Below, one piece after another: positions 20,400 through 29,755 of a stretch of DNA of 64,000 bases (position 1 is its first letter; every line of letters starts with the position of its first letter). The notes under the pieces are model-generated. The model ran no database searches and had not been told where the DNA came from. It saw only the letters and a program-made list of their open reading frames with translations. This DNA comes from Sva-07 sp963747375 (lineage in GTDB: Bacteria; Actinomycetota; Acidimicrobiia; Acidimicrobiales; Ilumatobacteraceae), in NCBI GenBank assembly GCA_963747375.1, contig CAVVFL010000022.1, positions 62,001-126,000 on the forward strand, in the 5' to 3' direction. The translations under genes were made by a program, and so were the position numbers.

Positions 20400-21244
20400 G
20401 CTGGTCGGAGCTGCTGCGTCCGTTCGAGTTCGAGTTCTTCCGCAACGGCCTGTATGTCGCCACGATCGCCGGCGCGCTGTGCGGTGTCGTGGGGTGCTAC
20501 GTCGTGCTGCGCAACATGAGCTACATCGGCCACGGGCTGTCGCACTCGATCTTCGGCGGCTACGCCGTGGCCGGCCTGGCCGGTGTGAACCTCTTCCTGG
20601 GCGCCGGAATCTGGGGTGTGATCACCGCGCTGGCGGTCGGGGCCATCGTTCGGCGCCGCCCCATCGGATCCGACGCGGCGATCGGGGTGGTCACCACGGC
20701 GTCGTTCGCGCTCGGTCTCGCCCTCGTGCAGCTGTACGGATCACCGGGCCGCAACGCCGACGCGCTGCTGTTCGGCAACGTGCTCGGAGTGACCACGTCG
20801 GACGTCTGGCTGATCGTCGGCGTGGCACTGGCGACCGCAGCGGTCGTCTTCTTCTTCTACCGACCGCTGCTGTTCACCACGTTCGACTCGCAGGTCGCCG
20901 CGGCGACCGGTGTGCGCACGGCATGGATCGATGCGCTGTTGATGATCGTGCTGTCGGCCACGGTGTTGGCCACGATGAACGTGATGGGCGTGACGTTGAT
21001 CGCGGCGACGCTCGTGGTGCCGGCGGTGGTCGCCCGGATGTTGACCGACAGCTTCGGCACGATGCTGGCACTGTCGGCCGTCATCGGTGCCGTGAGCGGG
21101 TTCGTGGGCATGAACGCCAGCTACCACCTCGATGTGGCGTCGGGCCCGACGATCGTGCTCACCTCGGCCTGCTTCTTCATCGTTGCGTACGTCTTCGGCG
21201 GCCGGTTCCGCCGCCGCGCCGGCACCGTCGCCCACGCCCACTGA
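20396..21244 (+). CDS. Zinc/manganese ABC transporter permease
   Basis: 282 residues, intact, ABC-3 family. Several transmembrane segments are evident (ATIAGALCGVVGCYVVL, LIVGVALATAAVVFFFY, VMGVTLIAATLVVPAVVA). The family motif SYIGHGLSHSIFGGYAVA, with its conserved histidines and serine near residue 40-55, is present. It ends the three-gene importer operon and is followed by a palindrome. Confidence 0.93.
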   Translation: MSWSELLRPFEFEFFRNGLYVATIAGALCGVVGCYVVLRNMSYIGHGLSHSIFGGYAVAGLAGVNLFLGAGIWGVITALAVGAIVRRRPIGSDAAIGVVTTASFALGLALVQLYGSPGRNADALLFGNVLGVTTSDVWLIVGVALATAAVVFFFYRPLLFTTFDSQVAAATGVRTAWIDALLMIVLSATVLATMNVMGVTLIAATLVVPAVVARMLTDSFGTMLALSAVIGAVSGFVGMNASYHLDVASGPTIVLTSACFFIVAYVFGGRFRRRAGTVAHAH

Positions 21245-21247
21245 CCG

Positions 21248-21277
21248 TGACGCCAGGGGTCAGACCCCCGGCGTAAC
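21248..21277. repeat. Imperfect REP-like palindrome between convergent genes
   Basis: Imperfect palindrome, arms GTGACGCCAGGGGTC and GACCCCCGGCGTAAC, with the same GGGGTCAGACCCC core as other copies. It lies four bases after the permease stop and 16 bases before the end of the convergent LLM oxidoreductase gene. Confidence 0.7.
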
Positions 21278-21293
21278 GTTCGAATGCTCCCGG

Positions 21294-22314
21294 TCAGGCG
21301 GCTCGGAGGGCGGCCATCACGGCGGCCCAGCGCTCCGGATCACTTGCGTACGGCGCATAGAAGCTGATCCGCTGGATCACGTCGCCGTAGCGTTGCGACA
21401 GCTCAGGGGCGATGCTCTCCGGTTCCCCGACGACGGCGAAGGTGTTGAGGATCTCGTCGTCGATGAGCGTGCCCATCTTGGCCCATTCGCCCTGCTTCGA
21501 CAGCGTGTTCAGCTCGTCCTGAAGCCCGCCCCAGCCGTGGATCTCGAGCACGTTGCGGTAGGCCGGCGTCGATCCGTAGAACGCGATCTGCTGGCGAGTG
21601 GCCGGTCGCGGCCGCTGCCAGTTCGGCTTCGTCGCTGCCGGTCACCACGAACGAGGGGCCGATGATCTCGAAGCCCTCCATCGACTTGCCGGCCTTCGCC
21701 CTGCCTCGCTCGAGCGCCGGAATCGTCACCTCGCGCAGGTACTTCTCGGTGGTGAAGCCGTGGCAGATGAACCCGTCGCAGACTTCGCCGGCGACCTCGG
21801 TCATCAGCTCGCCGACGCCGGCGAGGAACACCTTGGGCGGACCGAACCCGTCGAGTTCCTTGGCGTCCGGCGTGAAGAAGGGTGTCATCAGCGTGTGGGT
21901 GTAGAACTCACCGCGGAACTCGAGCTTCTCGCCGGTCAACCACGTGTTCCAGATGGCCCGCATCGCGAGCACCATCTCGCGCATCCGCGGCGCCGGGTGG
22001 CTCCACTCCATCGAGAACCGCTTCGTGATGTGCGGTTTGATCTGGCTGCCGAGGCCGAGGATGAACCGGCCACCCGAGTACGCCTGGAGGTCCCAGGCGG
22101 TGTTGGCGAGTGTCATCGGGTTGCGGGCGAACGCCACGGCGATCGACGTGCCGAGCTCCAGCTTCTCGGTGTGCTCTGCTGCCAGGAGGAGTGGCAGGAA
22201 CGGGTCGTGCGAGGTCTCGGCGGTCCAGGCACCCGAGTAGCCGGCGGCCTCCACCTCTCTGGCGTTCTGCGGAACGCTGCGAAGGTCCGTGCCGATGCTG
22301 CCGTCGATCTTCAT
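21294..22314 (-). CDS. LLM-class F420-dependent oxidoreductase (one frameshift)
   Basis: About 339 residues when a +1 indel near 21600 is repaired. It belongs to the TIGR03617-like F420 branch: MKIDGSIG start, GAWTAETSHDPFLPL, LGTSIAVAFARNPM, GRFILGLGSQIKPHI, WSHPAPRMREMV and GFICHGFTTEKYL. The C-terminal part resumes with RQQIAFYGSTPAYRN. F420-dependent oxidoreductases of this group are numerous in Acidimicrobiia and mycobacteria. The substrate is unknown. Upstream of its start lies a 55-base hairpin separating it from the PAC2 gene. Confidence 0.87.
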
Positions 22315-22387
22315 GGAGCCGAACGCTAGACCGCCCGTCACCACCGACCGACCCGACCCTCCGAGACACCGAAAACTCCCGAAAACG

Positions 22388-22442
22388 CCCGAAATTCGGA
22401 GCCGATCTTGCGCTCAGCGCAAGATCGGCTCCGAATTTCGGG
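22388..22442. repeat. Perfect 27-bp-arm hairpin
   Basis: Arms 22388-22414 and 22416-22442 are exact reverse complements with a one-base loop. It lies between the stop of the PAC2 gene (22479) and the start of the LLM gene (22314), both minus strand. The outer ends read CCCGAAATTCGG and complement, and the centre GCGCTCAGCGC. A related hairpin is at 30739-30774. Confidence 0.85.
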
Positions 22443-22478
22443 TTCCTACTTGTGGTTGTGCGTGGAGATTTGGGCTGG

Positions 22479-23381
22479 TCAGTCCTGGTCGCGGAGGAAT
22501 TGCTGGATCTCGTCGGCGAGTTCGTCGCCGGAGCGCATCTCGAACGCCGGGCCCGGTGACACGTCGCCGTCGGTCGATGCGTCGTAGAGCTCCTCGAGCT
22601 GGCGCAGCATCGTGAGATGGTCGGCGTTGTCGGCGATCGATGCATCGATTCGTTGGCGTTGCGGGCCGACCGCGGAGCGCAGATCGGCGGCGGCCACTTC
22701 GATCCCCGTCACTTCGGTCAGCCCGTCGAGCAGCGCCACCGACGCTGCCGGGTACGGGAGCGCCGACACGTAGTGCGGCACCTGCACCCAGATGCCGAGC
22801 GCCGGGATCTTGCGCGCGTGCATCGCGTGCTCGAGCGCGGCCGCCATGCCGGCGGGAACATCGACGGAGCTGCGCGCGAACGTCACGTTCGCGAGGACCT
22901 CGGTCGATGGTGACGAACATGACAGGCGCGGCGTACGGGTGTGCGGCGCAGCGAACGGGTAGGCGCCGAAGGCAACCATCTTCGTGACACCGAGTTCGAC
23001 CGCGATGTCGGACATCGACCGGGCGAAACGGTGCCAGGCCATGTCGGGTTCCGGGCCGGTCAGCAGGAGGACGTCACGACCCGACGTCGACCGCCCGGAA
23101 CGCAGCTCGATCGTCGACCAGACCAGATCGGTGTTGACCCCGTCGCGCAGTTCCATGATCGGCCGGCGGGCCCGGTAGTCGATGAACGTGTCGTCGTCGA
23201 ACCGTACGAGCGGGCTGGTCTCGCACTCCTTCGACAGCGCCGCGGCCGCCGATGCCGCTGCGTTGGCGGCATCGATCCACCCGGTCAACATCACCACGAG
23301 AACGGGTTCGTGGAGCATCGGTTCGTCGACGAGCCACTCGTAGGCGCCATCGCCGGTGCCGCGCCCCGACCGATCGCTCAC
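22479..23381 (-). CDS. PAC2-family protein
   Basis: 300 residues. The PAC2 (proteasome assembly chaperone) fold is recognised from VLVVMLTGWIDAANAAASA near the start, FDDDTFIDYRARRPIMELRDG, LLLTGPEPDMAWHRFA, VTKMVAFGAYPFAAPHTR and VPHYVSALPYPAASVALL. Bacterial PAC2 proteins are common in actinomycetes, often genomically near proteasome or Pup genes, but none is present here and the role is unproven. The GTG at 23381 overlaps the stop of the phosphotransferase by four bases. The C-terminal 60 residues are acidic and helical. Confidence 0.85.
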   Translation of the reverse strand: MSDRSGRGTGDGAYEWLVDEPMLHEPVLVVMLTGWIDAANAAASAAAALSKECETSPLVRFDDDTFIDYRARRPIMELRDGVNTDLVWSTIELRSGRSTSGRDVLLLTGPEPDMAWHRFARSMSDIAVELGVTKMVAFGAYPFAAPHTRTPRLSCSSPSTEVLANVTFARSSVDVPAGMAAALEHAMHARKIPALGIWVQVPHYVSALPYPAASVALLDGLTEVTGIEVAAADLRSAVGPQRQRIDASIADNADHLTMLRQLEELYDASTDGDVSPGPAFEMRSGDELADEIQQFLRDQD

Positions 23382-24440
23382 GGCAATGCGTCCAGGTAGC
23401 GCTCGGCGCTGGCGGCGGCTTGTTCCACCTGCAGCTTGAACGGCGCGAGTTCCTCCGGCGGTCGATCGCCGAGCGCACCGCCGAGGTAGCGGGAGTACAC
23501 GCCCTCGATGATGCAGGCCAGCTTCCAGAACGCGAACGGCGACGTAGAAGTCGAGCTGCGAGATGTCGCGCCCGGAGACCTCGGCGTAGCGCTCGGCGAG
23601 TTGGCGGCGGTCCCAGAATCCCGGCGCCGATGTCGACGTGCCGCTCCAGGCGCCTTCGGCGTCGTTCGGGCCGTTCCAGTACACCTGCAGCAGCCCGACG
23701 TCGGCGAGCGGATCGCCGAGCGTGCAGATCTCCCAGTCGAGCACGGCGACGACCTCGCCGTCGTCGCCGACCATGCAGTTGTCGAGGCGGTAGTCGCCGT
23801 GGACGATGGTGGCCGGACCCTGCTCGGGGATGCGGCGTCAGCAGGCCGTCGTGCACGCGATCGACGGCAGCCAGGTCACGGGTCTTGCCCTGGTTCCACT
23901 GGCCGTACCAGCGCTTGAGCTGGCGGTCGATGTAGCCCTCGTGGCGGCCGAGGTCGGCCAGCCCGGCGGCGTCGAGGTCGACCGCGTGGATGGCCGCCAT
24001 CGTGTCGACGAGGGACCGGCTGGCATTGCTCCGTCGTGGCTTCGTCGGGAAGCGCCGCCTCTGCGGTGTCGCGGTCGCGCAGCACGTGACCGTCGACGAA
24101 TCCCATGACGTAGAACGGCGCATCGTTGACGTCGAGGTCGTCGCAGAACCCCATCACCGGGGGCACGGGCACGGCCGAGGTCTGCAGGCCCGACAGGATG
24201 CGATGCTCGCGCCCCATGTCGTGGGCGCTCGCCAGCACGTGTCCGAGCGGCGGGCGACGCAGCACGAACCGGCGTGCCGTCCGCCCCGGTGACGCGATAC
24301 GTCAGGTTCGAGTGTCCGCCGGCGATCACATCGAACGTGAACGGTCCGACGGCACCGTCGACGTTCGACTCCAGCCAGTCGGTGACCGCTGCGACGTCGA
24401 TTCCTGGCACGGCGTTCACGGCATCTCGCTCCCCAGTCAT
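23378..24440 (-). CDS. ACAD10/11-like phosphotransferase (four frameshifts)
   Basis: About 352 residues once +1 indels near 24275, 24040, 23835 and 23540 are repaired. APH fold: N-terminal GGHSNLTYRV, REHRILSGLQ, VPPVMGFCDD, VMGFVDGHVL, catalytic HGDYRLDN and metal-site VLDWEICTLGDPLADVG. This pattern matches the kinase of ACAD10/ACAD11, which phosphorylates 4-hydroxyacyl-CoA, and its bacterial relatives. The C-terminal FAFWKLACIIEGVYSRYLGG is also typical. It ends in a GTGA overlap with the PAC2 gene. The start ATG at 24440 is 44 bases from the divergent thioredoxin gene. Confidence 0.87.
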
Positions 24441-24483
24441 GTGAAGCCGAGGGTACTCATCGGTCACGGGTAGCGTTGGGTCC

Positions 24484-25192
24484 ATGGCAGCCATCGATGT
24501 CACCGACGCAACCTTTCAGACCGACGTGATCGACAAGTCCGCTGAGGTCCCCGTCGTCGTCGACCTCTGGGCGCCGTGGTGCGGCCCGTGCAAGACGCTC
24601 GGGCCGATCATCGAGAAGGTCATCGACGAGACCGGCGGCAAGGTCGTGCTGGTGAAGGTCAACGTCGACGAGAACCCCGGCCTGAGCCAGGCGTTCAAGG
24701 TGCAGTCGATCCCGGCGGTGTATGCCGTCAAGGACGGCGCAGTGGTCGACGGCTTCATGGGCTCGTACCCCGAACACGCCGTCAAGGAGTTCGTCGACGC
24801 GCTGCTGCCGACCGAGGAGGAAGTCGCCGTCGCCGAGCTCCTCGCGGCGGGTGACGAGGGCAGCTTGCGCATCGCTTGTCGATGGAGCCGGCGAACGAGG
24901 ACGTCATCGTGGCGCTGGCCGAACTGCTCATCGCCGAGGGCGAACAACGACGAGGCGCTCGCGCTGCTGGCGCGGATCCCGGAGTCGGATCGCACCCGCC
25001 ACGTCGCCGCGCTCGGCTCGCGTCGGTAGCGCCCCCGATGACGACTACGACGACCAGCTCACGGCGTTGCTCGATCAGGTGAAGACCGACGACGACGCCC
25101 GACAGAAGTACGTCGACCTGCTCGAGCTGATGGGCCCGACCGACCCACGCACGGCCGAGTACCGCCGCCAGCTCACCTCGCGCCTGTACTGA
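24484..25192 (+). CDS. Thioredoxin-TPR protein, CnoX/YbbN-like (three frameshifts)
   Basis: About 236 residues. Residues 1-110 are a thioredoxin domain with the active site WAPWCGPCK near residue 34-38, plus the cis-proline segment VQSIPAVYAVKDG. The C-terminal half is helical, with TPR-like ANEDVIVALAELLIAEG and NDEALALLARIPESD, ending DPRTAEYRRQLTSRLY, as in YbbN/CnoX co-chaperones. Indels lie near 24875 (-1), 24943 (+1) and 25020 (+1). The family protects proteins from over-oxidation and hands clients to GroEL/DnaK; having CGPC suggests reductase activity is kept. Confidence 0.87.
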
Positions 25193-26019
25193 CCATCGCC
25201 GTGTCGCCGACCGAGCGACGGTGGGCGAAGAATTCGCCGAGCCGCTGCTGGAACGCCGCGACCACCTCGGCATAGGTCGATCGGAGGTCCGCGCTCGACC
25301 GGCGTCGGATCCAGTGATTCGGGGAGTTGGGGTTCGGTCCGCAAGAAGCGTTGGCACGCGGCCAGCTGCACGAACGCGTCGGCGAGGACCTCGTCGGCAA
25401 CGTCGTTCGACAGCTTCGTCGCCGTGGCGCGCAGCGAGTCGGTGAGCGATCGGGCACGCGTGTCGATCGCATCCAGGTTCCACATTCGTCGAACCAGTGC
25501 ATCGTCGCCGCCCGACAGCAGCGGCCCGCGCGTCACCAGCGCGTCGGCGAGGTCGCCGGGGATGTCGATGTTGGCCGGCCGCAACCAGGTGTCGGGTCGT
25601 AGCTCTCCGAGCCGGGCGCCGGCCATTCGCGATCGGAATGCTCGCCGGTCGGCGACGGAGCGACGTTCGGCGAGCACCGCCACGAACCACCAGGTGCCGT
25701 CCCAGGTTGCAGGCGGATCCTGTCGTCCTTCGTCCTGCTGCACCTGGCGTTCGAGCAGCCGACCGCTCAGCCGGTAGACGCCGTCGTCGTTCGCCAACTC
25801 TCCACGCGTCACCATCCTCGACAGTGCGGTGCGTGCCGCGCCGTCGGCGATCCCGAACAGTGACGTGAAGTCGAGCAGGCGGCCGACGGGCATCGACGGC
25901 GGATGGGTTCCGAGCAGCACCGAGAGCACGATCGAGCGCGGACTGAGAGGATCGAGGTGCCCGTCGCGATTGTCGAGATTCGTACGCTCGTTGATCACAG
26001 TGATCAGTGAGTGTAACAT
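25173..26019 (-). CDS. PaaX-family transcriptional repressor (one frameshift)
   Basis: About 280 residues. The N-terminal winged helix reads PRSIVLSVLLGTHPPSMPVGRLLDFTSLFGIADGAART in pieces, then ALSRMVTRGELAND, typical of PaaX-like proteins. The C-terminal domain shows CQRFLRTEP and DLRSTYAEVVAAF after a +1 indel near 25325. PaaX-like proteins repress phenylacetate or other acyl-CoA genes, with a CoA-thioester as inducer. The ATG at 26019 lies seven bases from the divergent desaturase, leaving no room for promoters. A downstream GTG near 26001 is therefore an equally likely start. The last 20 bases overlap the convergent thioredoxin gene. Confidence 0.78.
25992..26006. promoter_or_regulatory. 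Palindromic operator candidate, PaaX-like gene / desaturase
   Basis: TGATCACAGTGATCA, a perfect palindrome about a central A, 20 bases upstream of the desaturase ATG. It lies within, or just upstream of, the repressor coding start depending on the start chosen. A regulator next to its operator and a divergent target gene is a common layout. Confidence 0.5.
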
Positions 26020-26025
26020 GGTGGC

Positions 26026-26985
26026 ATGACGCAGATGGCCACACCGCCGGCGCAGCGCACGATGGCGCCGCCTGCGGACGACCTGCCCGACGTGCTGCCG
26101 ACCGATCGCCTCAACGAGCGTGGCAAGCCCCGCCCCCCGCTGCGCAACGAGTTGCGCCACATCTCCAACGCCCGCAATGTGGTCGCGGTTGCGAGCACGC
26201 TCCTGCAGTCGTTCGGGGTCGTGATCGCAGCGGCGTGGATCAACACGTGGTGGTCGTATCTCGTGGCGTTCGTGTTGATGGTGCGAGGGCACGTGTGCCT
26301 CAACATCCTCGCCCACGAAGCGGCACACCGACTGCTGTTCACCCGGCGGTGGCTGAACGATGGCGTCGGCCGCTGGTTGCTCGCCTATCCGACCTATCAG
26401 GCGATGCTCGCCTACCGGCGAGCGCACTTCGCCCATCACCGCGACGAGATGGGGCCCGACGAGCCCGACCTCGCGCTGTACTCGGGGTACCCGGTGTCGC
26501 GTGACTCATGGCATCGCAAGCTGCGCCGCGATGCCACGGGGAACAGCGCTTCGAAGAACTTCCGCTCGCTCTATCACGCACTGCGACGGGGCCAGACCGA
26601 GGCCCGGGAGATCCTGCTGGTCCAGGTGCTCATGTTCGGCACGTCGCTCGTGTTCATGCGGCCGTTGGCCTACGTGGTCTGGATCCTGTCGTGGTCGACG
26701 CTGTGGAAGGTGTCGAACCGGTTGCGGGCCATCGCGGAGCACGGCGGCATGGTCCGCTCGAAGGACCGCCGCCTGACCACCCACGTCATCCGCCAGAGTC
26801 GCCTCGCTCGCTACTGGATGGTGCCGTACAACACCGGCTGGCACCTCGCCCATCACGTCGACATGGGTGTGCCCTGGTACAACCTGCCCAGCCTGCACCA
26901 GGAACTCGTGGCGTCGGGATGGGTCACCGAGGCCATCGAGTATCCGAGCTACCGAGCATTCTGGCGAGCCGCCTCCTCCGGCTGA
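26026..26985 (+). CDS. Membrane fatty acid desaturase
   Basis: 319 residues, intact. The three histidine clusters of di-iron desaturases/hydroxylases are visible: AHEAAH near residue 89-94, HFAHH near 129-133, and the C-terminal HLAHH within WHLAHHVDMGVPW near 275-280. Hydrophobic segments flank the clusters (VVAVASTLLQSFGVVIAAAW, YLVAFVLMV). The enzyme should use ferredoxin or another donor and O2 to desaturate or hydroxylate an acyl or similar lipid in the membrane. The divergent PaaX-like repressor suggests control by an acyl-CoA. Confidence 0.88.
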   Translation: MTQMATPPAQRTMAPPADDLPDVLPTDRLNERGKPRPPLRNELRHISNARNVVAVASTLLQSFGVVIAAAWINTWWSYLVAFVLMVRGHVCLNILAHEAAHRLLFTRRWLNDGVGRWLLAYPTYQAMLAYRRAHFAHHRDEMGPDEPDLALYSGYPVSRDSWHRKLRRDATGNSASKNFRSLYHALRRGQTEAREILLVQVLMFGTSLVFMRPLAYVVWILSWSTLWKVSNRLRAIAEHGGMVRSKDRRLTTHVIRQSRLARYWMVPYNTGWHLAHHVDMGVPWYNLPSLHQELVASGWVTEAIEYPSYRAFWRAASSG

Positions 26986-26987
26986 AA

Positions 26988-27016
26988 TGAGACGCGGGGT
27001 CAGACCCCGCGTCTCA
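26988..27016. repeat. REP-like palindrome after the desaturase gene
   Basis: Perfect 13-base arms TGAGACGCGGGGT and complement, with a three-base loop; same GGGGTCAGACCCC core. It begins two bases past the desaturase stop codon. Confidence 0.75.
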
Positions 27017-27109
27017 GTTGAGTTGGTGCGTCGGGCCGGTAGGTTCACAGCACCGACTTCCTCCTGATGACGTTGCGCCGCGCGCATCTTCCGGTCGAGG
27101 AGGTCGATC

Positions 27110-27792
27110 GTGGAACCCCTGTCGAGACCCACCTCGCCGAGGTCGTTCGCTGAACGGGCCCGGGCGTGGATCGAGTGGTTCGGCGTCGGACGGCTCGTGG
27201 CGGCATCGCTGGCCACGGTGGTCGTGTGTGTCGGCGCCCTCTGGTTGATCAGCAGCCCGCCGCCGCCCACCGAGGCGTCGCTGCCGACGGCAACGAGCAC
27301 GACGCTCGTCGAACTGCCGCCCGTCGTCGACGGATCCCAGCACGCCGGCACCTTCGACGGTGCTGGTGCACGTCGCGGGCGCAGTCGTCGAACCCGGCGT
27401 CTACGAACTGCGGCCCGGAGCCCGGGTTCGCGACGCGATCGTGGCGGCGGGCGGGCCGACCGAAGTCGGCCGACTGGAACGCCGTGAACCTCGCAGCGGT
27501 GGTTGTCGACGCCACGCGGATCTACGTTCCCGTCGTCGGCGAGGAGGTGCCGCCGGAGGTGGTCGTCGGGTCGGGCTCGGGACTCGCGTCGATCCCGACG
27601 GGTCCCGTCGACGTCAACCGGGCGACGGCCGACGAGCTCGACGAACTCCCTGGTGTCGGCCCCGCCACGGCGCTTGCGATCGTGACCGAGCGTGAACGCA
27701 ATGGGCCATTCGTCGACGTCGACGACCTCGATCGCGTTCCCGGCATCGGCCCGGCCAAGCTCGAGGCCCTGCGTGACTTGGTGACGACGTGA
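27110..27792 (+). CDS. comEA: ComEA-like competence DNA-binding protein (two frameshifts)
   Basis: About 226 residues. An N-terminal membrane anchor (LVAASLATVVVCVGALWLI) is followed by a proline/threonine-rich stretch, a SLBB domain (VLVHVAGAVVEPGVYELRPGA in two reads), and a C-terminal helix-hairpin-helix pair (DVNRATADELDELPGVGPATA and VPGIGPAKLEALRDL). Order and length fit ComEA, the double-stranded DNA receptor of transformation. +1 indels lie near 27340 and 27465. The GTG start at 27110 has a good Shine-Dalgarno sequence, GAGGAGG, about 7 bases upstream. comEC and holA follow 3' on the same strand. Confidence 0.88.
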
Positions 27793-27813
27793 AGGGCTCG
27801 GCGAACGGATCGG

Positions 27814-28290
27814 TCAGAACAACGAGTCGGAGATCACGGCCGCAGCGATGGCGAGCGCCAGGCAGGAGCCGAGCCAGATCCCGCCGCACATCCACGCGAA
27901 GTGGTGCCAGTAGTCGTTCCACGTCGCCACCGGACTCCGGGTCGCGCGTCGCGACGCCAGGAAACCCACGAGGAGCCAGAGGAGCACCGACGCGCCGATC
28001 GCCAGCCCGTAGAGGTCGTGCTCGCCGAATGGTGCGCCGACGAGCAGCAGGCACGGGGCAGCGCACACCCCTCCGATCAGACCGACGGCACCGCTCCACG
28101 TTGCGTCCGACCATTTCAGAGCGGCGTAGGCGATTGCGCCCAGGATGCCGGGAACGATCAGGCCGACCAGCGGGCCCCACGTGCGGATCCGCGACCGGTA
28201 CCAGCGGGGTCCCTCGGTGAGCGGCGCGGGCGTCAACGAGTGGTACGCGGGTGGCCGGGCACCGGGAGGAACGGGGGTGAACGAGGTCAC
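27814..28290 (-). CDS. Small integral membrane protein of unknown function
   Basis: 158 residues with four or so hydrophobic segments (GPLVGLIVPGILGAIAYAAL, AVGLIGGVCAAPCLLLVGA, LAIGASVLLWLLVGFLA, GIWLGSCLALAIAAAVI) and a proline-rich N-terminus. I recognise no family. It is on the opposite strand between comEA and comEC, and its GTG start overlaps the presumed comEC GTG start by 14 bases, so one of the two starts is probably further inside. Confidence 0.6.
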   Translation of the reverse strand: MTSFTPVPPGARPPAYHSLTPAPLTEGPRWYRSRIRTWGPLVGLIVPGILGAIAYAALKWSDATWSGAVGLIGGVCAAPCLLLVGAPFGEHDLYGLAIGASVLLWLLVGFLASRRATRSPVATWNDYWHHFAWMCGGIWLGSCLALAIAAAVISDSLF

Positions 28291-29728
28291 GGGATCGCCA
28301 GTTTACGACGATCGTGGCGGCGCGACGCTGCACCCCGCAGACGGTGATCGCCCGGTGGTCGGCGACGGCGCGATCGTCGCTCTGGCGGTCGTGACGGTGG
28401 CAGCGGTCTGGACCGCAGTCGCCACTGGTCGGCGTGGGCGCCGTGGCGCTGGTCGGCGTGTTGTCCAGAGCGGCGCGTCGGGCGGGCTGGCGTTGGTTCG
28501 CGGTGGCTGTCGTGGTGACGGTCGGCGGCGGGCTGCATTCGCAGCAGAGCTGGGCGGATCTGACGCCCGACCGAGTTGGGGCCGTTCGCGGGGTGGGGTC
28601 GGTTGATCGACGATCCGCAGCCCTACCCGTCGAGCACGCGTGTGATCATCGAGCTCGAGGGTGAACGGTTCGAGATGTGGTCGCGTGGCCGGGCCCAGCA
28701 ACAGCGGGTGATGCACTGGCGCGGCGGACAGTGGATCCGGCTGCAGGGCGTGCGCGTCCGCCTCGACGCCGAACGGGCGCATCGGGTCGCCTGGCAGCAT
28801 GTCGTCGGTCGCTTCGATCTCGACTGGGCGAGCGACGTGGCACCAGGCGGCCCGGTGGCCCGCGCCTCGAATCGTGTCCGTGCGGCGATCGAGCGGGCCG
28901 CCGAGTTCATCCCCGAACCGCACGGCGCCCTCTATCGCGGGCTGGTGATCGGTGACGACCGCGAGCAACCACTCGACATGACTGCACGATTCCGGGCCAG
29001 CGGGCTGTCGCACTTGACTGCCGTATCCGGACAGAACGTGGCATTCGTGCTGGCGGCGTGTGGACCACTGCTGGTCCGGTTGCGCCCGGCGCTGCGGTGG
29101 GCGGTGACGGTGTCGGTGATCGCCTGGTTCGTGGTGATCACCCGCTTCGAACCGTCGATCCTGCGGGCGGGCGTGATGGCAGGGCTGTCGGCGACGGCGT
29201 TCATGACGGGGCGGGAGCGATCGCCGGTGCGGATCCTGGCGCTGGCCGTCACCGGATTGCTCGTCGTCGATCCGTTGTTGTCGTGGTCGGTCGGGTTCTG
29301 GCTGTCGGTCGGCGCCACCGCCGGCGTCTGCACGGTGGGTCCGTGGCTCGCCGAACGCTTTGCGGCCCTCGGGCCGTTGGCTCTCCCGCTCGGCATCACA
29401 CTCGGCGCACAGGTCGGCGTGGTCGTGCCGAGCCTGCTGGTGTTCGGGCGACTTGCGCTGGTGAGTGTGGTCGCCAATCTCCTGGCGGTCCCGGTGGCCG
29501 GGATGGTGATGCTCTACGGGTTGCCGGCGGGTCTCCTGGTCGGCGCAGTCCCGGCGCTCGGGCCGGTGGTGATGTTCCCCGCCCGAGTCGGGACCAAGTG
29601 GGTCGACACCGTCGCCATGCTCGGCGCCCGGCTCGAACCCGATCCACCCTGGTCGTGGATCGGCTGGGCCGTGGTCCTGGTCGCCGTGTTCGGGGTGGCT
29701 GCTGTGGGGCAGGTTCCATCAGGAGTGA
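28277..29728 (+). CDS. comEC: ComEC/Rec2-like DNA translocation channel (frameshifts, C-terminus uncertain)
   Basis: The ComEC/Rec2 core is plain: RGLVIGDDREQPLDMTARFR, then GLSHLTAVSGQNVAFVLA (the family hallmark), then seven or more transmembrane segments including ALAVTGLLVVDPLLSWSVGFWLSV. It forms the inner-membrane channel that takes up single-stranded DNA in transformation. +1 indels lie near 28425 and 28575. No stop is met in the final frame before holA; one more +1 indel would place the stop at 29726-29728, which I take as the end. At about 480 residues it lacks the C-terminal metallo-beta-lactamase domain of long ComEC proteins. Confidence 0.83.
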
Positions 29729-29755
29729 CCGGACGCGATAAGAATCGAGGTCTCC

